In this document: piece after piece, positions 44,201 through 52,331 of the stretch | Position numbering within the stretch: the stretch's first letter is position 1 | Layout of the letters: each line of letters begins with the position of its first letter | Source of the DNA: JAXGQD01 sp964574395 | Lineage (GTDB): Bacteria; Bacillota; Clostridia; Saccharofermentanales; Fastidiosipilaceae | Assembly: GCA_964574395.1 (NCBI GenBank) | Contig: CAZNNL010000003.1 | Location: 1-63,963 of the forward strand | DNA: 63,963 nucleotides | Reading direction: 5' to 3' | Translations under genes and position numbers: made by a program | The notes under the pieces: model-generated | The model's database searches: none | The model's input: the letters and a program-made list of their open reading frames with translations, nothing else | What the model was told of the DNA's origin: nothing

Positions 44201-44486
44201 TGACCTGCTCGAACGTACAGTGATGCTGGAAAAATCACAAATGGAGATTGTGAAAGCCGCCAAAAGTATTGCAGCTGGCTACTTCCCCTTAAAACCACGG
44301 GCTGCTTCTGGTAAATCTTCCTGTACATTTTGCGAAGTTAGAACACTTTGTGGCTTCGATAGACCAGAAAATGAAGTACGTATCGAACACGAAAGCAACG
44401 TCAAAGCTTGGCGGGAACGTGCCGCAGAAGAACTAGCGCAAGCTGAGAAAAAGGCAGCAGAAGGAGACAGCAATGGCATTAACTAA
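41232..44486 (+). CDS. addB: AddB/RexB-type subunit of the AddAB helicase-nuclease
   Basis: A 1084-residue partner of AddA in double-strand break repair. The N-terminus follows the AddB order (AFLIVPDARTLSLEQRYL, RAEILSFGRLAL), but the Walker A expected at the start reads YGKYIGQVADH, so it resembles RexB in lacking ATPase function. The C-terminal nuclease has GLVDRID and VTDYKSS. The iron-sulfur Cys pattern is one Cys in YTACPYS and three in CTFCEVRTLC. It starts with GTG after GGGGG and its stop overlaps addA by 14 bases. Confidence 0.93.
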   Translation: MQLLYGKYIGQVADHVLDLIETQRQAGQFRRAFLIVPDARTLSLEQRYLQRLANGSLMRAEILSFGRLALRFAGEAALPLPPSLSAQSQALLIRDILLSQKEAFRLLNPLARKPGYLENLRVELASLRRLGFNAAALANMAEIASLQSLDDTAADKFKELSHLAEKYEQTLTELGRRDGSADLDLLAELLESWASNQSLPSALKNSAFFILGFGENRLFSYQEERVIHALENLGQSVTVACVADYCPSNLESADRGAMAWRQGRRVLLKLASAYPSAKVSAVKSTPTTSAQQAEHLYAAAQAADEPVTSVEEQRKSQLIAAEDMRLLIEKVLAYIQKKVKEEGWRYQDFTLCLCDSQAAMRYLPQALADFGIPAFIDEREQLIQSRIFRELSAFMHLSLSNYDLQALCSLLRLNIAKADLREVDLFENFCLMHGIKGYKLFLPKYYSKDYQQERSSEAWLFAKQHVLPLKALTDAFRRCKTITEAVTAVLSYLELSDAELRMNQLYDEEMLSGNAEAARSLSLSWNSLLALLEDSHSLIPSGSMNARDFRELVVRAASSSYIGAVPSLLDEVYVGNPHTSLSQRPRQVIMMNPSVTNLPGRVTRQGILNDLDYVFLEKNSERRLPLSPEDAPFEDSFFIQQLLAAGQEMPLIACSRQDKALPHFLLNFLGLSNYDALDAAINQEIKSLALERLFSQRLRNEKAWFAKYGSSPMRGAELQALKMSEAEDFSRDAIYSASRLERYTACPYSYLMQYILGIGARPELQLDDASGGQLRHLLMEKLFTPLLSQNGLLLETEAKRALLGDLENHLNLRALTEQSKILVAQGEISDSYLDLGVFGKTTRPILQAVSAAGALNVDHFANDMRWPIATEWMFGVGGKPNLKLTDVDNPGFQVNLRGLVDRIDITSVGGLERYAVTDYKSSKRTIDYIALWEGLDLQLPIYLLAVKDAFQLEAKQLGEASYFHLKRFGESLLQNMPKSELKKLESSLQLDLLERTVMLEKSQMEIVKAAKSIAAGYFPLKPRAASGKSSCTFCEVRTLCGFDRPENEVRIEHESNVKAWRERAAEELAQAEKKAAEGDSNGIN

Positions 44487-47400
44487 AGACCAAAGCCTCA
44501 TCATTGCTGCGGAAACGGACGACATCCTCGTTTCAGCTGCGGCAGGCTCAGGAAAAACATTCACCATGACACACCGCATTGTCGAGCGCGTCAAGTCACA
44601 GCAACTTTCCATGGATAAAGTGCTGGTTTTGACCTTTACCGACAAGGCCGCAAACAGTATGTATGCACGCATGGGGCAAGTCCTGCATGACGCCGTGGCA
44701 GAGGCCTCGGGTGCGCTCAAGCAATACTTAATGGAACAAGAAATGCGACTTAGCCAGGCTCAGGTCTCTACGATACATTCATTTTGCTATAAAATCCTTG
44801 GCGAACATGGAGCACTTTTAGGACAGAAACAGTTAAATAATTTACCCGATGCAGCTGCGAACGTCATGGATGACGAGACACAAAAACGCTTACTTGCAGA
44901 GGCAATCGACCTTTGTCTACAAGATGCTTATGCAAGTGTTGATGAGGCATATCTTGCTGGCAAAACCACCCCAGACGCCCTGATTTGGCAACTTAACGAT
45001 GTTTTTGGCGACGCTAAAGGCGATGAGCCTTTGCGGGTTTTACTTGCTCAAATCTACAACTATTTGCGCAGTATGCCGGATTATGATCTTTGGACCCAAG
45101 ATGCCTTAGAGGAATACCGTCAGACGTATCTGAATTTTCAAGAAAGTGCAACATATAAACACCATATTTCTCTCTTGAAGCAAGCCATAAACCGCGCATT
45201 GGAGGGTGTTTCGCTGCTTCGCCCCTATTTGACAGAAGCGGATCCACCCTTGTTCTATGCTATGAAGAAATTCAATGCGGAAACCTACGCTAAAAACGAT
45301 AGTATAAGAAATGCGTACCTTGACTTTCTTTTGGCAGTGGAACACCTGGCGAATTATATTAGTAATGAAAGTGCTAAGCCCGATTGGAATCGTATTTTTG
45401 CATTAGGGCAAGAAATGGACTTGCCTAATATGATTAGAAGGGGTAATGATCCGGATAAACTAGCCATCATAGATATTTCTCGCGCCTATCTTGCTGAACT
45501 GGCTTTTTTGTTAAATGGTTCTTGTTATACAGATGCTTATAAACCATTTTTCCAGTTTGCGAAAAGACCTGTTTTTACGCAAAGCCAAGACGCAATTTGT
45601 GAGGAATTAGCCGCGCAAGATGCGAGACTTGGTGCTTTTTTTGCCATCCTCTTTGATATTGATAAACGCTATGCGGAGTTGAAGGCTGAGTCTAACGCCT
45701 TAGACTATCCTGACATGGAACATTTCGCCTTGCAGCTTGTCCGAATTCCGGAGGTCAAACAGTATTATCAGAGTAAATTTTCGGAGATTTACATCGATGA
45801 ATACCAGGATACTTCAAGCATCCAAAATGCGATTGTGGAAGAATTAAGCAACAAAAATGTGTTTATTGTTGGAGATGTTAAGCAGAGCATTTATCGCTTT
45901 AGACATGCGAACCCACGCTTGTTTGCCGATCGCTATGCCCAAATGAAAGCAGATGCATCGCAAAGCTTATTTGAGCTTAGTACGAATTTTCGTTCCACTC
46001 CAGCCGTGCTACGTGCAATTAACAATATTTTTTCAGAGATAATGACTCTGGAAGCTTCAGAAATAGACTATTTGGCGGGTCATGAGCTAGGCATTCCAGA
46101 GTTTAAGCTGCTGGCTGATGAAGAGGCGGCTGGTGACCAAGAATCTACAGCTAATCAAGATGCTGCTTTTAAGATTTTTTGTTTTACGGATTCGCGAGAT
46201 GAATTTGATAAGACAGGAAGGGATGTGCTTCTGGCGCCATCTTCGGCTGAAGGACTGTGTATTGCAAACGAGATTGTTAGACTTATAGACTCTGGAGTAG
46301 CGGCCCAAGATATAGCAGTCTTAAGTCGCAAGAACTCAGATTTAAGTTCACTGGCATCCATTCTCACGGTACTTGGCATTGAATATAGTTTCAGTAAAGA
46401 AGAACGCGTTTTAGAATCCGTCTTACTACGTACCGTAATCGCAGTGCTCAGGCTTATCGAAAATCCTTTGCAAGACAATTATTTAGCAACAGCCTTACTG
46501 CATTTAAAAGCGTGGGGAGGCTTTACGGTACACGAGTTTCTCAGCATCAAACGCCATTCCATGCACGCCGAACCGCCCCTGCCTTTCGAGACACCCTTCC
46601 ACGAAACGCTAAGACTTTACTGCGAAAGTGGTCCAGATGAAATACTGCGCGAAAGACTTAATCATTTCTTTGATTCACTAAACAGTTTGCGAAACGAGAG
46701 TCTTAGCAAAGATCTGACTTTTTTACTCACGACTATTTATGAAGACCTGGGTATTTTGGAGAGCGCTGCAAGCGAACCAGATTCAGCACTAAAAATCAAG
46801 CAGTTAGAGGAGTTTGCGGTTTGGGCAGAAGCATTTGTTAAGCCAGGCAAAAATGCTTTGTACGCACTTAATAAAGAACTTGAGGCGAAGGATGACAAAA
46901 TCATTCTGAAGTCAGAGGAGAAAATCGAGGAGTTACATGGCGTGCAGCTGATGACTTTTCATGGTAGCAAAGGCCTTGAGTTTCCACATGTTTTCATCTG
47001 TCGTGCAGTTGGAAAGATGTCTAATAATAATATTGACAAATTAATTTATAGCCAAAGCTTTGGCTTAGCCCCTGAAATAGCAGACGATGGAAATTTTGAA
47101 AAACATACTTCCATAGTTCAACACTACATAGCCGACAAAGAAAATGCCGCCGAACTTGCCGAACATCTACGCCTAATATATGTTGCGCTGACAAGAGCTG
47201 AGCGGAGCATCTATATGACCGTTTCTAATCTTAGTTTTTCTAAAGCGCTAGAGTTTATCGAGTCAAACCAGGAGCAGCTTTTAGCGCCAGGTCCGGCACC
47301 AAGCTGGCTTATCAAAAATGCAGCCAATCTAAGTCTAATCGCTCTCATCATGCTTGGTATTTCAAGCTATAAGGGGGCGAGCTGGCCTGCGCTTAGTCAG

Positions 47401-48468
47401 GAAATTACAAGCTTGATTGGGCAGACCAAGGAACCTTCTTCGCCAGAACAAGGGGCAGGGCAAGACCAGAATGAACTGCTTTTTGATGACTATGCTATAG
47501 TTTTGCGCGATAGCACGGATATTTTTAAGCCAAGTTCACTTGATGTGTTGAGCGCTGTAGAAGTCGGATCTGAAGACATAAAAGCCTCCCAAGATATGCT
47601 GCTTACTATTTACATTGACGAAAATAAAAAGAACCCGGAACATCCATTCTGGCAACTAAGCTATCCCTACCCTGACGCCACACTGCACGGAATAAAATAC
47701 AGTGTTAGTGAAATCAAAGACAAAGTGTATCAAGATGCATTGGTAGTCGACGAGAGTCAAGACGGGCTAAGCCAGATGCCTATGCAAGACGTAGCTCAAG
47801 ATGTGACTAGTCTTAGCCAGAGTCTACGGGACGCCACACGTGTGATGCGACCGCTCAAAGAACTGCTTGATGATGCGGGGCACTCCACACAAGAACTGAG
47901 TGCTACAGAACGCGGAAGCCTCCAACATAAAATTCTGCGCTATTTACGCCCAGCTGTTTATGCTGGTCTAACTCCTTTAGAAGCTCAAGCTCAATTACAA
48001 GAAGATTTGGCATCTCATAAAGAAAACGGGCTCTTAACAGCAGTTGAACTGACGCATCTTGAAGAAATTTCTGCAAGCCTGCTAGCCTTTCTGTGCTCCG
48101 ATTTAGCTGCGGAAATTGCCCGTTGCGACCAAGATGATCCTGGCACGCTGATTTATCGAGAAATCCCTTTTACTTTAGCTTGGACTGCCAAGGATTTGTT
48201 GAAGGGCGAGGGTTTTGCCACGCATGATAAAGTCCTAGTGCAAGGAATCGTGGACCTTTGGTACCGCATTGACGCTCGTACCACCGTAGTAGATTTCAAG
48301 AGTGACCGAATCTCAGGCGATGACGCGGAAGTTCTAGCAGAACTGAAGAAGCGCTATGCCACGCAGTTAGCAATCTACGCCCAAGCTGTTGAGCGAGAAA
48401 GTGGCGCTCCAGTTGACGCCCAAATCATCTGGCTTTTAAGCAGGGACAAGGCGTATACGCTTGCTTAG
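44473..48468 (+). CDS. addA: AddA helicase-nuclease subunit
   Basis: A 1331-residue UvrD-like helicase with a C-terminal RecB-type nuclease. Walker A is VSAAAGSGKTFTMTHRI near residue 20, motif II is EIYIDEYQDTSSIQN, and later helicase motifs include VGDVKQSIYRFRHA, MTFHGSKGLEFPHVFI and LRLIYVALTRAERSIYM. The nuclease core is VQGIVDLWYR ... VVDFKSD near residue 1275. AddAB resects broken ends until it meets its Chi sequence; that sequence is unknown for this organism. Confidence 0.96.
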   Translation: MALTKDQSLIIAAETDDILVSAAAGSGKTFTMTHRIVERVKSQQLSMDKVLVLTFTDKAANSMYARMGQVLHDAVAEASGALKQYLMEQEMRLSQAQVSTIHSFCYKILGEHGALLGQKQLNNLPDAAANVMDDETQKRLLAEAIDLCLQDAYASVDEAYLAGKTTPDALIWQLNDVFGDAKGDEPLRVLLAQIYNYLRSMPDYDLWTQDALEEYRQTYLNFQESATYKHHISLLKQAINRALEGVSLLRPYLTEADPPLFYAMKKFNAETYAKNDSIRNAYLDFLLAVEHLANYISNESAKPDWNRIFALGQEMDLPNMIRRGNDPDKLAIIDISRAYLAELAFLLNGSCYTDAYKPFFQFAKRPVFTQSQDAICEELAAQDARLGAFFAILFDIDKRYAELKAESNALDYPDMEHFALQLVRIPEVKQYYQSKFSEIYIDEYQDTSSIQNAIVEELSNKNVFIVGDVKQSIYRFRHANPRLFADRYAQMKADASQSLFELSTNFRSTPAVLRAINNIFSEIMTLEASEIDYLAGHELGIPEFKLLADEEAAGDQESTANQDAAFKIFCFTDSRDEFDKTGRDVLLAPSSAEGLCIANEIVRLIDSGVAAQDIAVLSRKNSDLSSLASILTVLGIEYSFSKEERVLESVLLRTVIAVLRLIENPLQDNYLATALLHLKAWGGFTVHEFLSIKRHSMHAEPPLPFETPFHETLRLYCESGPDEILRERLNHFFDSLNSLRNESLSKDLTFLLTTIYEDLGILESAASEPDSALKIKQLEEFAVWAEAFVKPGKNALYALNKELEAKDDKIILKSEEKIEELHGVQLMTFHGSKGLEFPHVFICRAVGKMSNNNIDKLIYSQSFGLAPEIADDGNFEKHTSIVQHYIADKENAAELAEHLRLIYVALTRAERSIYMTVSNLSFSKALEFIESNQEQLLAPGPAPSWLIKNAANLSLIALIMLGISSYKGASWPALSQEITSLIGQTKEPSSPEQGAGQDQNELLFDDYAIVLRDSTDIFKPSSLDVLSAVEVGSEDIKASQDMLLTIYIDENKKNPEHPFWQLSYPYPDATLHGIKYSVSEIKDKVYQDALVVDESQDGLSQMPMQDVAQDVTSLSQSLRDATRVMRPLKELLDDAGHSTQELSATERGSLQHKILRYLRPAVYAGLTPLEAQAQLQEDLASHKENGLLTAVELTHLEEISASLLAFLCSDLAAEIARCDQDDPGTLIYREIPFTLAWTAKDLLKGEGFATHDKVLVQGIVDLWYRIDARTTVVDFKSDRISGDDAEVLAELKKRYATQLAIYAQAVERESGAPVDAQIIWLLSRDKAYTLA

Positions 48469-48470
48469 GT

Positions 48471-48495
48471 AGTTGTCACCTTGGGTGCCAAGTTT
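48471..48495. repeat. 25-base intergenic repeat, copy 2
   Basis: It is 20/25 identical to 21480-21504 and lies just after the addA stop, before the convergent tRNA deaminase gene. It can fold as TTG-x-CACC...GGTG-x-CAA with a T-run after it, like a terminator. A TTTTGCCA octamer follows at 48510. Confidence 0.4.
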
Positions 48496-48526
48496 TCGGG
48501 CGGCTGCAATTTTGCCAACGGCTGGA

Positions 48527-49012
48527 TCAACAATTGCGCAATTGCTTGAAAAAATCTTTCAATACCGCAGCACACTCGTCAGCTAATATTCCTCCACTGA
48601 CCTCGCTGCGATGGTTCAGCACATGTTCGTCAAAATGCCTGCCTTGAGAAAATACGGCTCCAGCTTTTGGATCTAGAGCACCAAAATAAAGTCGCGGAAT
48701 GCGCGCTTGCTGAATAGCGGCGACACACATGAAGCATGGCTCAAGCGTAACGTAGATACTACAATCCTCTAAGCGCCAACTGCCGAGTCTACGTGCAGCG
48801 CTGCGGATGGCCATCATTTCTGCATGTTCGGTAGGGTCTTGCTTTTGCTCTCGGCGATTGTAGCCGCGGGCAATGATACGACCATCTTTTACAATTACAC
48901 AACCCACAGGAACTTCGCCTTGAGCTGCTGCCTTTTTGGCCCAATATAAAGCCTGCCGCATGTAATATTGGGCAGACCTTTCCTTCATATTATTTGCATC
49001 AAAAGTCGACAT
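48527..49012 (-). CDS. tadA: tRNA-specific adenosine deaminase
   Basis: A 161-residue zinc enzyme that changes the wobble adenosine of tRNA-Arg to inosine. The active site is complete: the His-Ala-Glu of PTEHAEMMAI and the two Cys of LEPCFMCVAAIQQ. The length is normal. The start at 49012 has no clear ribosome site; an ATG eight codons later is an alternative. The name tadA here has nothing to do with the Tad pilus ATPase. Confidence 0.95.
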   Translation of the reverse strand: MSTFDANNMKERSAQYYMRQALYWAKKAAAQGEVPVGCVIVKDGRIIARGYNRREQKQDPTEHAEMMAIRSAARRLGSWRLEDCSIYVTLEPCFMCVAAIQQARIPRLYFGALDPKAGAVFSQGRHFDEHVLNHRSEVSGGILADECAAVLKDFFKQLRNC

Positions 49013-49047
49013 AAGAACATATCCACACTAAACAAAAAACGACGTCA

Positions 49048-50352
49048 TCACAAATCAAAGTTTTTCAAAGCAATGCCACCGTAGTCGCGGATGCCAACCT
49101 TTACGGCAGCATCTTCGCCAAAGACTGCATTCATTTCGCGGATGTATGTATCCGTCAGCGCTTGTGGCACAAAGGCTTGAATAGTACCGGCAAAACCACC
49201 ACCATGCACACGATTAATCCCGCGTCCATCCAATATCCGTTCAGACACAGCCAAAGCCAGAGCTATCGGTTGTTCCGCATCTCCGTTTGGTGGAGAGATA
49301 TTTTGTAGGTGCATCCATGAACTTAAACCTGATGCTTTCAATTCAGCGAAGAAAGCAGGGAAGTCACCCTTATCCAAACTAGAAAAAGCGCTTTCTACGC
49401 GTTTTTGCTCGTTATAAAAATGCATGGCGCGCAAAATTGAACGATCACTTACATCTTGGTGTAAGCGTGGTAGCGCTGCATAAAAATCAGCTTCCGCGAC
49501 TTCGCTGAGCACGGTTTTTTCCATAGCTTTCGCCACGGCACGCATCTCAAACGGAATGGATGCATACGCATCTGTCAAATCTGCATGATCCCCACCTGGA
49601 TGGGTAATAACCAAATCGTAGCCTGCTGCATCAAAATCAACTTTTACTTGTTTTACTTGAGGCTTATTTTTATCGGCAAAATCAATATAGATAAAGCCAC
49701 CTATGCCGCAACCACATTGATCCATCAAACCTGATGGTTTCCCAAAATAAACATTTTCCGCATACTGCGAAATTTGCGCGCGTTCTAGCCCACTGAGCTG
49801 ATTGTCGTTATAGAAGTAGTCCATGATCGTCGCTACTAAAATTTCAAAAGCAGCAGATGAGGAGAGCCCGGAGCCTGTCATAACTGAGCTTTCGGTGTAA
49901 GCATCAAAGCCCCCAATTTTTAAGCCTAGTTGATCAAAACGTGCAGCTATCCCGCGTAGTAATGAGGCAGAATGCTCTTTTTCATCTTTTTGTACATCGA
50001 GTTCACGTAAATCGATAACATCGATTTTGTCGAAGCCTTTCGATTTCAAGCGAATAATCATCTCGTCATTTTTGGCGGCGGCACAAATAATGTCCATTTT
50101 TACTGCGGCACACATGACTTTGCCCTGCTGATGGTCTGTGTGATTGCCAATGATTTCGCTACGACCGGGACTGCTAAAAAATTCTACTTCAGCTTTTGTG
50201 TCGAAATAATCAAAGAATCGTTCATGTAAGTGAGCGTAGCGTTGACGCTGCGTATTAACGATTTCCTCGTCTGGACCATAAAGTGCAAACAAGGCTTTGT
50301 CACTTGGCAATTTTTGTGCGGCATAAGAAGATGAATTATTCCCAACCATCAT
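49048..50352 (-). CDS. galK: Galactokinase
   Basis: A 434-residue GHMP kinase that makes galactose 1-phosphate. It has the galactokinase signature PGRSEIIGNHTDHQQGKVMC near residue 64, the ATP-binding TGSGLSSSAAFEILVA and the C-terminal RVHGGGFAGTIQAF. Two adjacent ATGs (50352 and 50349) follow AGGGGG. No galT or galE is nearby. It might use the sugar brought in by the importer at the left end, but that link is a guess. Confidence 0.94.
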   Translation of the reverse strand: MMVGNNSSSYAAQKLPSDKALFALYGPDEEIVNTQRQRYAHLHERFFDYFDTKAEVEFFSSPGRSEIIGNHTDHQQGKVMCAAVKMDIICAAAKNDEMIIRLKSKGFDKIDVIDLRELDVQKDEKEHSASLLRGIAARFDQLGLKIGGFDAYTESSVMTGSGLSSSAAFEILVATIMDYFYNDNQLSGLERAQISQYAENVYFGKPSGLMDQCGCGIGGFIYIDFADKNKPQVKQVKVDFDAAGYDLVITHPGGDHADLTDAYASIPFEMRAVAKAMEKTVLSEVAEADFYAALPRLHQDVSDRSILRAMHFYNEQKRVESAFSSLDKGDFPAFFAELKASGLSSWMHLQNISPPNGDAEQPIALALAVSERILDGRGINRVHGGGFAGTIQAFVPQALTDTYIREMNAVFGEDAAVKVGIRDYGGIALKNFDL

Positions 50353-50395
50353 GGTCCCCCTGGTCCTTCCGTGTCGTATAAAAACACTTTTTCAA

Positions 50396-50424
50396 TTGCT
50401 TTTGTTGTTGGCTCACATTATAAT
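50396..50424 (+). promoter_or_regulatory. Promoter of the zinc-ribbon membrane protein
   Basis: TTGCTT (50396-50401), 17 bases and a perfect TATAAT (50419-50424). The -10 lies in the palindrome CATTATAATG and overlaps the -10 of galK on the other strand. Confidence 0.5.
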
Positions 50425-50446
50425 GTCGTTTGTTCTATTTGTTCAA
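50417..50446 (-). promoter_or_regulatory. Promoter of galK
   Basis: On the minus strand TTGAAC (50446-50441), 18 bases and TATAAT (50422-50417). The shared palindromic -10 means that the two divergent genes probably compete for polymerase. Confidence 0.5.
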
Positions 50447-50455
50447 GTAAATCGC

Positions 50456-50495
50456 AGAAACGCTTCTATCAGAGCAGAATCGCTTCTATCAGAAA
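50456..50495. repeat. Tandem 20-base duplication upstream of the zinc-ribbon gene
   Basis: Two adjacent 20-base units differ at three positions and share CGCTTCTATCAGA. They end just before the ribosome site of the gene at 50507, so they lie in its 5' untranslated region. Confidence 0.75.
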
Positions 50496-50506
50496 AGGAT
50501 ATAGAT

Positions 50507-51223
50507 ATGGCATTAGTACAAGGCCGCTGTAAAAACTGCGGATCCATCATCAATGTAGATACCGCTAAAGAGGATGCAGTTTGCATGTTCTGTTGGGCGC
50601 ATACCAGCCCATCGGAAGCACTTGCTATTGAAGCGAATCCAGAGGCGTACGAGTTTCCTAATGAAGAAATGACGCCGCCTTCAGCCGAAGAACAAGCCTT
50701 GGCTTTTGGCTCTTTGCCAGGCAGTAATGCCGGAGTAGTAAAGCGTTCGCAACCTGCTATAAAAAAGAATAAAGAGAAAAAACTCACGCCTGCTGAAAAA
50801 GTAGCTATGGCTAAAAAAGATGTCTATGAACCTACTGTTCCCAATAAACAAAAAATCATGATGTTGGCCATTGGTCTTGCAATAGTGATTCTAACCGCAG
50901 CCATAGTTGTACCGCTTACCCTGTCCAGAAACAGTAAACGTGAAGCTTTGCAAGCGAAGATGTCCAATTTTATTCCGGGACAGAGTTTGCAGGTGCAGAA
51001 TTACTCTTTCGAAGGGCAGAATAACAGTAAGTTGACGCTCGTTTTGCCAGAAACAATAAGCGAAGCGCAAGTGAGTGAAATTTACAAAAACTTTAAAACC
51101 ATGCGCGCCGAAGTGTATGAGTTGACTGCCGACGACAGCCAAAGTGATGCACGCATAAAAATATACGCAATGAACGGCCTTCATGAAATGAATGGCAACG
51201 GTGAGATAATAAATAATCAATAA
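50507..51223 (+). CDS. Zinc-ribbon membrane protein of unknown function
   Basis: I do not recognise a named family. The 238-residue protein has an N-terminal zinc ribbon (CKNCGS and CMFCW), a low-complexity Glu/Pro/Lys region, one membrane helix (about residues 122-143) and a C-terminal domain of about 90 residues that should lie outside the cell. The ATG at 50507 follows AAAGGATATA; a longer reading frame to 50351 would cross the promoter and galK start and is rejected. Its stop overlaps mnmA (TAATG), so it is translated together with it. Confidence 0.75.
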   Translation: MALVQGRCKNCGSIINVDTAKEDAVCMFCWAHTSPSEALAIEANPEAYEFPNEEMTPPSAEEQALAFGSLPGSNAGVVKRSQPAIKKNKEKKLTPAEKVAMAKKDVYEPTVPNKQKIMMLAIGLAIVILTAAIVVPLTLSRNSKREALQAKMSNFIPGQSLQVQNYSFEGQNNSKLTLVLPETISEAQVSEIYKNFKTMRAEVYELTADDSQSDARIKIYAMNGLHEMNGNGEIINNQ

Positions 51224-52302
51224 TGAAAAAAGCAATTATTGCCATGAGCGGTGGGGTGGATAGCTCTGTTGCCGCTTGGCTGATGAAAGAACAAGGCTAC
51301 GATTGTAGCGGAATAACACTTAAATTATACGAGAATGAAGATATCGGTGAGAGTTGGGAAAAGAGCTGCTGTTCCTTAAGGGATGTGGCTTTTGCCCGAA
51401 GTGTAGCCGAGCGCCTTGCCATGCCATTTGAAATTCTTAATTATGGCGATGCGTTTAGAAGCGAAGTGATGGATCGCTTTGTGTCTTCCTACAATCGTGG
51501 CGAGACACCAAATCCTTGTATTGACTGCAACCGCTACATTAAATTTGACCGTCTTATTGCTGAGGCAATTGCGCGTGGCGTCGATTATGTGGTAAGTGGC
51601 CACTATGCGCAGATTCGTTTTGATGAAGAGAGCGGGCGCTACCGCTTGAGCAAAGCTATCGATGCCAGCAAAGACCAAAGCTATGTGCTCTACGCCTTAA
51701 ACCAAGAGCAGCTTGCCCATCTACTCCTGCCACTCGGGGGGATGCATAAGACTGAGGTGCGTGCTCTGGCGGAGGAGCATCATTTTGCCAACGCCCATAA
51801 ACAAGACAGCCAAGATATCTGCTTTGTGATGGATGGCGATTATGCCCGTTTCATTGAGGATTACGCCGGCATAACAAGTGAGCCTGGTGATTTTGTTGAT
51901 CTAGACGGCAAGGTTCTCGGCCGTCACCGCGGGATCATCCATTACACTATCGGCCAACGTAAAGGCCTTGGCATAGCTGCACCGACCCCTAAATTTGTGC
52001 TGGCTATCGATGTTGAAAATAATCGGATTGTGCTAGGCGAAGATGATGATTTGTTTGGCAAAACCCTCACCGCCTGCGACGCCAACTGGATTGCCTTCGA
52101 AAAACTCGAAGCACCGATGCGCGCCAAAGCCAAAATCCGCTACCGTCACCAAGAGCAAGACGCATTGGTCGAACCCCTGGAAGACGGACGGTTCAAAGCA
52201 ACTTTTGACAAAGCCCAACGCGCCATCACCAAAGGACAAGCCGTCGTTTTATACGATGGTGATGAAGTCATTGGTGGCGGCCAGATTTGTGGTGTGGGTT
52301 AG
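51223..52302 (+). CDS. mnmA: tRNA 2-thiouridine synthase MnmA
   Basis: A 359-residue enzyme that puts sulfur on the wobble uridine of tRNAs for Lys, Glu and Gln. It has the PP-loop AMSGGVDSSVAAWL, the two catalytic Cys (in NPCIDCNRYIKFD and in DSQDICFVMDGDYARFI) and the HYAQIRF/KDQSYVLYAL blocks. The length is standard. Sulfur probably comes from a cysteine desulfurase encoded elsewhere. Confidence 0.97.
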   Translation: MKKAIIAMSGGVDSSVAAWLMKEQGYDCSGITLKLYENEDIGESWEKSCCSLRDVAFARSVAERLAMPFEILNYGDAFRSEVMDRFVSSYNRGETPNPCIDCNRYIKFDRLIAEAIARGVDYVVSGHYAQIRFDEESGRYRLSKAIDASKDQSYVLYALNQEQLAHLLLPLGGMHKTEVRALAEEHHFANAHKQDSQDICFVMDGDYARFIEDYAGITSEPGDFVDLDGKVLGRHRGIIHYTIGQRKGLGIAAPTPKFVLAIDVENNRIVLGEDDDLFGKTLTACDANWIAFEKLEAPMRAKAKIRYRHQEQDALVEPLEDGRFKATFDKAQRAITKGQAVVLYDGDEVIGGGQICGVG

Positions 52303-52331
52303 GCTTAGCTGTCTAAATCAGAGGCAATTAC

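Noticed and set aside
50351..50506. Upstream extension of the zinc-ribbon protein
   Set aside because: It would cross the galK start and both promoters; the ATG at 50507 has a ribosome site and directly precedes the zinc ribbon.
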